Notes under the pieces: model-generated | Seen by the model: only the letters and a program-made list of their open reading frames with translations | Database searches by the model: none | What the model was told of the DNA's origin: nothing | Source: Paenibacillus thalictri | GTDB taxonomy: Bacteria; Bacillota; Bacilli; Paenibacillales; NBRC-103111 | Reading direction: 5' to 3' | Length of the DNA stretch: 64,000 nucleotides | NCBI RefSeq assembly: GCF_004307995.1 | Contig: NZ_SIRE01000031.1 | Location: 1 to 64,000, forward strand | Shown here: piece after piece, positions 57,797 through 64,000 of the stretch | Layout: each line of letters starts with the position of its first letter | How positions within the stretch are numbered: position 1 is the stretch's first letter | Position numbers and translations under genes: made by a program

Positions 57797-59416
57797 TTAT
57801 TTCACGCTGTTCCATCTGTCGTAAGCCGTTTGGCGAATTTTGATCATGTCGTCCACGCCCATCTTCTTAAGCGTCGCAATATAATTGTCCCATTCGCTGA
57901 GCGGTGTTTCTCCCATGATGAACTTGGCTTCCATCTGATCCGCGTAGCTGTCCATATCGATGTACGAAGCGATTTTCTCCTGCTCCTGCGGGGTAAACTT
58001 CACTTCCGGATAAGGGTATCTTGCAACATCGACACTGCCGCTGCTCATGATCAAATTGGTTAGCCATACCTGCATCGGATCGTTATAAGTTAAATAATCG
58101 CCTATCGTCTGGCCGTTGTAGAACGGACCGTTCACCGGAGACTGCTTTTGTCTGAAATCGTAGAAGCTGGGGTAGCCCTCAAAATGCGTATTAAACGTCT
58201 TTACCCCGTTGACCGTCACATATTCGTAACCCGCTTTGTCGCTTACGACGCCAAGTTCAGGGCCCGCACGCATGGCCAAGCTGCCCTCCAGCGTAAACAA
58301 GTAGTCGACAAGCCGCAGCATCGCCTCCGGGTTCTTGCTTTTGTTTGTGATCGCAAACGTCCCCCAGCGCTGATAAGCCGGCTGCTTACGCGCCATTTTC
58401 TGCGAATTGACGGAGCTGGTGAGCGGGGGAAGAATGATAAACTGGTCCAAATTGCCTGATCCGATGTTCGTATATCCGCCGCTATCCCCGTTTAAGCCGA
58501 CCGACAAGTTTTTTTCCTTGGCCAGTACCTGCTCTTTTTTCTGGGAGAAATATTCCTTGTCCAGCAATCCCTCTTTGTAGAGCTTGTTCATGTATATCAA
58601 ATATTCCTTGTAGCCGGGCTGGATCGGCACATACACGTATTTATCCTTAATCACATCGTGCCGCGAATCGACGAATCCGACCGCCGAAAGAATAGGAATA
58701 CTGGCCGAACCGTTAAACAGCCCCGTAAAAGGAATCTCGTCCGCCTTGCCGTTTTTGTTCGGATCCTTCTCCTTAAACGCCTTCAGCACCGTATACAGCT
58801 CATCCAAGGTCGTCGGCACTTTGAGCCCGAGATTATCCAGCCACCGCTTGTTGATGTAAGGGCGAACCGTCACGGTATCCCGCTTGTAATCGCTAAACGT
58901 CGGTATTGTATAGATGGAGCCTTCGGGGGTTGAGAACGTCTTGCGCACCTCCGGGTATTTGTCGAACAGCGCCTTTGTCTCCGGCCCGTATTTGTCGATC
59001 AGCGGCTTCAAATTCATGAGCAGCCCTTGCGGGCCATACATATTTTCATCCTTCACCGTAAGCCCCGAGAAAAAAATATCGGGCAAATCGCCGGTTGCAA
59101 ACGCAAGCGCTTTCTTCTCTTCCCAACCTGCGCTCTCAATCGCCTGAACCTTGATGTTGATGTTGGTCCGCTTGGCAATTTCCTTAAAAAACCACATTTT
59201 GTCAAAATCGCCATGGGCAGGCTCACGCGGATACATTAACGTAACGGTGATCGGCTCCTTGACGATCGGCAGCCCCGTAGGGTTAACGTTATCGGCAGCC
59301 GCTTTGTCGCTTGCTTTTTTCGCTTCTTCGCTTTGAGGTTTCCCGTTATCCGAACAGGCAGCAAGTGTGGAGCCGACAAGCGCTGCCGAAAGCAGTCCGG
59401 CCATGTATTTTTTCAA
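57797..59416 (-). CDS. Carbohydrate ABC transporter substrate-binding lipoprotein (LplA-type)
   Basis: A 539-residue family-1 binding protein. The signal ends S-T-L-A-A-C-S-D-N (Cys about residue 21). After a charged Lys/Ala linker the mature domain starts I-T-V-T-L-M-Y-P-R-E-P-A-H-G, with later W-F-F-K-E-I-A-K-R-T-N-I and E-I-P-F-T-G-L-F-N-G, as in LplA/YtcQ. The start is TTG 59416 with AAAGGAGG 9 bases upstream. It is the extracellular receptor for the permeases encoded upstream and lies 27 bases before the sialidase-fold gene. Confidence 0.93.
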   Translation of the reverse strand: MKKYMAGLLSAALVGSTLAACSDNGKPQSEEAKKASDKAAADNVNPTGLPIVKEPITVTLMYPREPAHGDFDKMWFFKEIAKRTNINIKVQAIESAGWEEKKALAFATGDLPDIFFSGLTVKDENMYGPQGLLMNLKPLIDKYGPETKALFDKYPEVRKTFSTPEGSIYTIPTFSDYKRDTVTVRPYINKRWLDNLGLKVPTTLDELYTVLKAFKEKDPNKNGKADEIPFTGLFNGSASIPILSAVGFVDSRHDVIKDKYVYVPIQPGYKEYLIYMNKLYKEGLLDKEYFSQKKEQVLAKEKNLSVGLNGDSGGYTNIGSGNLDQFIILPPLTSSVNSQKMARKQPAYQRWGTFAITNKSKNPEAMLRLVDYLFTLEGSLAMRAGPELGVVSDKAGYEYVTVNGVKTFNTHFEGYPSFYDFRQKQSPVNGPFYNGQTIGDYLTYNDPMQVWLTNLIMSSGSVDVARYPYPEVKFTPQEQEKIASYIDMDSYADQMEAKFIMGETPLSEWDNYIATLKKMGVDDMIKIRQTAYDRWNSVK

Positions 59417-59552
59417 TATAAACGACCTCCTTTAGCTGACTCTTCCAAATCTTTGTGCATTGACTTGATCCGTCCGTTATTTAACGATGCCGATCACCCC
59501 CTTCAGAGTCTGAACGCCCTGCATTCATTGCTTTACCTCCCCTATCTTGCCG

Positions 59553-60458
59553 TCACCCCTTGATTGCTCCGATCATCACCCCTTTGACGAAATACTTTTG
59601 CAGAAACGGATACAGCACCAGCACAGGCAGCGAAGACACCACGATAATGCCGAATTTCATCGCTTCCTTCAGCTCCATCCGTTTCACCAGCTCTTGCATC
59701 GCCTCGGCGTCTAAGCCCATCAGATCAACCATCTGATCCATGATCAGCACATTGCGTAAAATGAGCTGCAGCGGGTACAATTTCAGGTCGGACAAATAAA
59801 TCAGCGCGCTGAAAAAGGAATTCCAGTGACCCACCGCATAAAACAAGATCAGCACCGCGATAATCGGCTTGGACAAGGGCAACACGATGCGCACGAACAA
59901 CTTGAAGTTGGAACAGCCGTCAATAAACGCCGCTTCCTTTAATTCATTGGGGATCGTTGATTGAAAATAAGTCCGGGCAATGATCACGTTCCACATCGAC
60001 ACGGCATTGGGCAGCAGCAGCGCCCAGACGGTATTGACCAGCTGCAGCTTTTTGACAACCAAATATGTCGGCAGCAAGCCGCCGCTAAAAAACAACGTAA
60101 ACGTAAACAGGAAGGTGAATAGGTTACGCCCGATCAGATCGCGGCGGGACAAGGCGTAAGCGCAGGTCAAGGTCAACGCTACGTTCAGGCTTGTGCCGAC
60201 AATCGTATAAAACAACGTGTTGCGATAACCGGTCCAGATCGGATCGTATTCGAAAATTTTGCGGTATCCATCGAGCGTAAATCCTTTCGGCAGCAGGTAC
60301 ACCTCCCCAAGCGTAATCAGCTTTGGTTCGCTAAGCGACGCGCTGACGACATAAATCAGAGGATAAGCGACGGCCAGCAAAATAAAGGCGCCGAGGATAA
60401 GAACGATATTGTCGACAATCCGGTCTTCCCGGCTGCGAATTAATGAAGATGACGGCAT
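59553..60458 (-). CDS. Carbohydrate ABC permease (LplC/YtcP-type)
   Basis: A 301-residue permease with six membrane segments. The EAA loop is E-A-A-F-I-D-G-C-S-N-F-K-L-F-V-R-I-V-L-P, and the C-terminus Y-F-V-K-G-V-M-I-G-A-I-K-G is the LplC/YtcP hallmark. It follows the LplB-type gene by 15 bases. The transporter lacks its own ATPase gene, like the cluster at 25-28 kb. A 136-base gap separates it from the binding protein. Confidence 0.94.
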   Translation of the reverse strand: MPSSSLIRSREDRIVDNIVLILGAFILLAVAYPLIYVVSASLSEPKLITLGEVYLLPKGFTLDGYRKIFEYDPIWTGYRNTLFYTIVGTSLNVALTLTCAYALSRRDLIGRNLFTFLFTFTLFFSGGLLPTYLVVKKLQLVNTVWALLLPNAVSMWNVIIARTYFQSTIPNELKEAAFIDGCSNFKLFVRIVLPLSKPIIAVLILFYAVGHWNSFFSALIYLSDLKLYPLQLILRNVLIMDQMVDLMGLDAEAMQELVKRMELKEAMKFGIIVVSSLPVLVLYPFLQKYFVKGVMIGAIKG

Positions 60459-60473
60459 TTGCCCAAGGCCTCC

Positions 60474-61445
60474 CTACCACAGACTCGTTTCGCCGAGACG
60501 TTTGACGACGGCGTTGACGATCAGAAGAAGTATGAAATTAATGGATGTGTTAAACAGCCCCACCGCCGAAGAAAAGCTGTATTGCAGCTGCAGCAGGCCT
60601 ACCTTATACACGTAGGTCGATATCACTTCCGACGCTTCAAGGTTCAGCGGATTTTGCATCAGAAACACCTTCTCGAATCCGACGGTCATGATGCCGCCAA
60701 TGGCGAACAAAAACAAGATGACAATCGTTGGCGTAATGCCCGGTATATTGATGTGCCGGATGCGCTGCAGCCGGGAAGCCCCGTCGATCATCGCCGCTTC
60801 ATGTTGCTCCTGGTCGATGCCGGCCAGCGCAGCCAAATAAATGATCGAGCTCCAGCCCGCGTTTTGCCACACATCGGATAATACATAAATCGCTTTGAAC
60901 CAGCTTTTATCCGTCATAAAATCATGTGACTCAAAGCCGAACAACCCTATCGCTTTATTGACGACGCCATAAGAAGGGTTCAAGAGCAGCATAATCATGC
61001 TGACCAACACAACAATGGATATAAAATGAGGTGCGTAAGTGACGGTTTGCAGCACTTTGCGAAATTTTCCGCTGCGTATTTCGTTGAGCAGCAGCGCAAG
61101 CAGAATTGGCGCGGGAAAACCGACGACCAATTGGAATAAGCTGATGCCAACCGTGTTCGTAATGATCGTCCAGAAGCTCGGCGCGTGAACGAACCGCAGG
61201 AAATGCTTAAGCCCGGCCCAAGGGCTGCCTTCGATGCCCAGCGCCCCATTAAAATCTTTAAAGGCAATTTGCACCCCGTACATCGGCCAATAATGGAAAA
61301 CGATAAAATAAACAAGCGTAGGCAAAATAAACAAGTACAATTGGTAATTCATCGTTACGCCGCGCAGTCGTTTTCGCAACGCCTGCCGGCGTGCCGCGTT
61401 TACCGCCCCTGCCGAATTCACAGGGTTTGTGGTCAATTGAGGCAT
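60474..61445 (-). CDS. Carbohydrate ABC permease (LplB/YteP-type)
   Basis: A 323-residue permease. An N-terminal tail of about 35 residues (Asn/Ala/Arg-rich) precedes six membrane segments. The LplB motif W-P-M-Y-G-V-Q-I-A-F-K-D-F-N and the EAA loop H-E-A-A-M-I-D-G-A-S-R-L-Q-R-I-R-H-I-N-I-P-G are present. AAAGGAGAA 7 bases upstream supports ATG 61445; the 31 codons before it run into the promoter. It is the first gene of a six-gene operon running through the aldolase gene at 54394. Confidence 0.93.
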   Translation of the reverse strand: MPQLTTNPVNSAGAVNAARRQALRKRLRGVTMNYQLYLFILPTLVYFIVFHYWPMYGVQIAFKDFNGALGIEGSPWAGLKHFLRFVHAPSFWTIITNTVGISLFQLVVGFPAPILLALLLNEIRSGKFRKVLQTVTYAPHFISIVVLVSMIMLLLNPSYGVVNKAIGLFGFESHDFMTDKSWFKAIYVLSDVWQNAGWSSIIYLAALAGIDQEQHEAAMIDGASRLQRIRHINIPGITPTIVILFLFAIGGIMTVGFEKVFLMQNPLNLEASEVISTYVYKVGLLQLQYSFSSAVGLFNTSINFILLLIVNAVVKRLGETSLW

Positions 61446-61496
61446 TGCCGATTCTCCTTTGTCGTATGTGGATGTCGATCTCACCAACGTTGTACC

Positions 61497-61511
61497 ATGA
61501 AAACGTTTTAT
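61497..61511. promoter_or_regulatory. Near-cre site upstream of the second Lpl-type operon
   Basis: ATGAAAACGTTTTAT has the palindromic cre core and deviates from the consensus only at the late C. It lies 52-66 bases before the LplB-type start, next to a TGG-TACAAC possible extended -10 on the minus strand, so CcpA repression of the operon is likely. Confidence 0.5.
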
Positions 61512-61561
61512 TTGTATATCTGTCGTTTTTAACGCCATGTGCGGTTATTGCAAACCCTTAC

Positions 61562-61588
61562 AAAAAAAGGAGAACCGCTTGGCTCTCC
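61562..61588 (-). terminator. Rho-independent terminator after the AraC-type sensor gene
   Basis: On the minus strand GGAGAGCC pairs with GGTTCTCC around a 4-base loop and is followed by seven T's. It separates the regulator gene (61626) from the transporter operon. Confidence 0.92.
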
Positions 61589-61625
61589 CGACTCAATAAC
61601 AATATAACCGGTTTTTTTTGCACGA

Positions 61626-63923
61626 CTATGTTTCATTTGCCGTGGCATACAACTTGCGATATTGCCCCGGAGTGATGCCTTCCTCGCCTTTGAACCTCCG
61701 GCTGAAGCTGCTGAGATCCAGATAGCCGATATCGGCCACGACATCTTTTAGCGTTTTGTTCGAAGCTGCGAACTGCCGCTTGGCTTCCCGGACCCGCAAA
61801 TTCCATAAATAGTCCGTAAAGTGGCAGCCGATCTTTTCTTTAAAAAAGCGGCTCCAATAATAATTCGAATTGCCGAATTGTTCGGCGATGCTCTCCAAGC
61901 TGAGGTTCGGGTCTTTAAAGTTGTCTTCCATATAACGAATGATATGTGCAACTAATCCTTGTTCCCGCTGCTGCTGCACCTTGTACACATAATCGCAAAT
62001 ACTGCCGATCAATGTTTGCATATGACGCCGGAATTCGGGCAGCGAATGGAATTGGATCACATGGATGATCGCTTCGCCGAACTGCGGCGCCTCGTTTCGG
62101 CCTGGAGCCGACTCTCGGGTCACCTGCTGGACCGCCTGAATCGCCAGATCGGCGATTTTATTGCAGGCAAATCGGGTCATCGCTTCGGGCATATTTTTAT
62201 CTTCGATATGCCCTACCATTTTACGCAGCGCCTCAAGCGCCTGCGCCCGGTCCCCTTGCTTCAAGCTGTGCAGCCAGTACATTTCATCCTCCGCCGACTG
62301 CCAGTACCACTGCGGGAAAGTGACGATTTCCTCAAATCGGATGATCGGCCGGTCACAAAGGACCGAGCGGTGTTCGACGGCGGCATACGCTTCAATATAC
62401 GAGCGATTGATTTGGAGCAATTCGTCGCCGATTTTGCCGATCCCAATCGTCACTTTGCCGCGGGATTCCCCGTACAACTCAAGAATTTGCTCGGCCAGAT
62501 GCTGCAGTTCTCCATAGTCTCCCTTGGCTTTGGCGCACGCGATAATCGCCACTGCATTGTCGCTGCCGGGTTCCACGGCAAACGCCTTGCCGTCGGCGGA
62601 ATAATGATCGGCCACATAATCGAGCACTTTTCCGTTTAACTTGGCCAATTCTCCTTCCGTTGGGTCATAACAAACCAGGATAACGGCATAATACGGCCCC
62701 GTGCTGCTCAAACCGCTTGATTCCAGCAGCTTGATCTGTTCGTCGCGGCTGCTCGAATCGCCTTTCAACAAGCGGATCAACACATCGTACCGCAGTAGCA
62801 TGCGCTGCGTGTCCAACTGGTCCGTAAGCGATTGATTCAGCGCTAGCGCTTTGCCGATGGCTTGGCTGATGTTTTCCAATTCGTTGCCTTTGGCTGCATC
62901 CGATGTAAGACGGTGCTGCCGGACAAACGTGTCCAACTTGCGAATCGGACGGTAATTGCCAAGGGCCAGCGTCAACGCCACGGCCGAGCAAAGCACAAGC
63001 AGAATCAACGTACACGCGATGACGAATATTTCCTGCGACGTCACCACCGCTTGAAATTGCCGGGTCGGGATGACGGTGACATACGTCCAACCGGTTTCCT
63101 CGGATACGACGGAAATCATCGACAAGCTGTTGTGCTTAAAATCGACGACATGAATGCCGGGCACGACCTTTTCCTTGAGAAAAGCAAGCATGCCTTCTTG
63201 CTCAAGCATGCCGTTAGTGTCAACCTTGACCATTTCGTTCAGATTGGCGTCCAACAGCAGGGTTGCGCCTTGGAATTCGGTGCGCCCTTCGCTGATCATT
63301 TTGCGAATCACCGAGCCCTTGAACATAAATATGGCGGTACCGTGCTGAGAAAGGCCAAAGACGGGAAGCGGCACCATATACGTCATCGTGTCGGAAGCTG
63401 GGAAACTTTTGAGCACAGGTACCTTCATGTTGCGGATATCCCGTTCGAACTGCATCCGCTCGGCTTCGTTAAAACCGTAGCTTTTCTCCAGCAGCACCGG
63501 CAACGAAATCGTACCCGTTGAGGAAAACAGCCGGTCCTCGTCGTTTTTGTACCAGAGCAAAATATCGCTGATAAACGCATTGCCCGCTTTATATTTCGCC
63601 AGCTCGGCAATCCCCTCCATTGTTTGGTAATCCTGGTTGGTCATATTGTACGGAGACAACTTGGGATTTAAAGAGATCAGCGAAGAGATGCTTTTCCACT
63701 CGCGAATACGCGTGTCCATGAGATCTTTGATTTTGTACATGTTGGAGATGCTGAACGATTCCACCTCGCTGCGCAGATTAACGACGCTGTTTTTGTACAA
63801 AATCCCAAACAGCACGGCGATCGGTATAAACGTAATCAGCATATACGAGACAAACAACCGGCGGAACATGCTCCCTTTTTGAAATATAAAAGTCCCCTCT
63901 TTCATGAAAAGATGTGGATGCAA
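61626..63923 (-). CDS. Membrane-bound AraC-family regulator with extracellular sensor
   Basis: A 765-residue one-component regulator. Membrane segments near residues 20-45 and 295-320 flank an extracellular dCache-like sensor (Y-M-V-P-L-P-V-F-G-L-S-Q-H-G-T-A). A cytoplasmic regulatory region follows, then two AraC helix-turn-helix motifs at the end (L-E-S-I-A-E-Q-F-G-N-S-N-Y-Y-W-S-R-F-F-K and S-S-F-S-R-R-F-K-G-E-E-G-I-T-P). TTG 63923 has GGGAAGGTG at the right distance; later ATGs (63905, 63869) lack well-spaced sites. It probably activates the Lpl-type operon at 61445. It is similar in plan to the regulator at 28854. Confidence 0.9.
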   Translation of the reverse strand: MHPHLFMKEGTFIFQKGSMFRRLFVSYMLITFIPIAVLFGILYKNSVVNLRSEVESFSISNMYKIKDLMDTRIREWKSISSLISLNPKLSPYNMTNQDYQTMEGIAELAKYKAGNAFISDILLWYKNDEDRLFSSTGTISLPVLLEKSYGFNEAERMQFERDIRNMKVPVLKSFPASDTMTYMVPLPVFGLSQHGTAIFMFKGSVIRKMISEGRTEFQGATLLLDANLNEMVKVDTNGMLEQEGMLAFLKEKVVPGIHVVDFKHNSLSMISVVSEETGWTYVTVIPTRQFQAVVTSQEIFVIACTLILLVLCSAVALTLALGNYRPIRKLDTFVRQHRLTSDAAKGNELENISQAIGKALALNQSLTDQLDTQRMLLRYDVLIRLLKGDSSSRDEQIKLLESSGLSSTGPYYAVILVCYDPTEGELAKLNGKVLDYVADHYSADGKAFAVEPGSDNAVAIIACAKAKGDYGELQHLAEQILELYGESRGKVTIGIGKIGDELLQINRSYIEAYAAVEHRSVLCDRPIIRFEEIVTFPQWYWQSAEDEMYWLHSLKQGDRAQALEALRKMVGHIEDKNMPEAMTRFACNKIADLAIQAVQQVTRESAPGRNEAPQFGEAIIHVIQFHSLPEFRRHMQTLIGSICDYVYKVQQQREQGLVAHIIRYMEDNFKDPNLSLESIAEQFGNSNYYWSRFFKEKIGCHFTDYLWNLRVREAKRQFAASNKTLKDVVADIGYLDLSSFSRRFKGEEGITPGQYRKLYATANET

Positions 63924-64000
63924 AAAAGCACCTTCCCGTTCCGGTATAGTGAGTGATCAAAGACAACACTAACCTGCACAAAAGGTGCCAAGATTTATTA

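Overview
The window looks like chromosomal DNA of a spore-forming Gram-positive bacterium of the Paenibacillaceae (Paenibacillus-like). The reasons are a gerKB/gerKA/gerKC-type germinant receptor operon, several Lpl/Ytc-type carbohydrate ABC transporters with AraC-type membrane sensors and a YesM/YesN two-component pair, a stand-alone nitric oxide synthase oxygenase, strong AGGAGG ribosome binding sites with frequent TTG/GTG starts, moderate GC, and CcpA-type cre sites. The genus is inferred from gene content, not from a marker gene.

Layout. 1-0.3 kb: the 5' tip of an IS110-family transposase (minus strand, cut by the window edge), preceded by a structured leader that is a candidate bridge RNA. 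0.4-9.7 kb: housekeeping and stress genes (lipoprotein, thioredoxin, two Rrf2 regulators with recognisable operators, flavin-dependent oxidoreductase, a ywnA/ywnB-like pair) and the germinant receptor operon. 9.8-11.9 kb: a molybdopterin oxidoreductase. 12.0-19.2 kb: a minus-strand sugar operon (RbsA/C/B-like importer, class I aldolase, Gfo/Idh/MocA dehydrogenase, and a PfkB kinase fused in frame to a D-lyxose isomerase) with a cre site over its promoter. 19.5-31.2 kb: a polysaccharide-use locus (1900-residue secreted beta-helix protein, solute-binding protein, two permeases, AraC-type membrane sensor). 31.5-35.5 kb: YesM/YesN with a solute-binding protein encoded between them. 35.7-48.2 kb: a plus-strand phosphonate operon behind a PHO box: phnF, phnD, phnC, two phnE, phnGHIJKLM, then a TIM-barrel isomerase-like gene and a PHP-domain phosphoesterase. 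48.3-54.3 kb: membrane protein, nitric oxide synthase, DUF779 plus aldehyde dehydrogenase, MFS exporter. 54.4-63.9 kb: a second sugar or sugar-acid locus (HpcH/HpaI aldolase, FGGY kinase, sialidase-fold protein, LplA/C/B transporter, AraC-type membrane sensor).

How the parts work together. The 12-19 kb operon can be read as import, then oxidation or epimerisation, isomerisation to a ketose, phosphorylation, and aldol cleavage. The phn operon imports phosphonates and breaks the C-P bond; phnN and phnP are absent and the PHP-domain gene is a natural candidate to open the cyclic phosphate product. Neither Lpl-type transporter has its own ATPase, which fits sharing an MsmX-type ATPase encoded elsewhere.

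Most unusual: in-frame tandem repeats inserted in both PhnH and PhnI and further degenerate repeats later in the same operon, a Cys4 insertion in PhnK, the kinase-isomerase read-through fusion with an intact internal ribosome binding site, the candidate bridge RNA, and the sialidase-fold/FGGY/HpaI-aldolase cluster.
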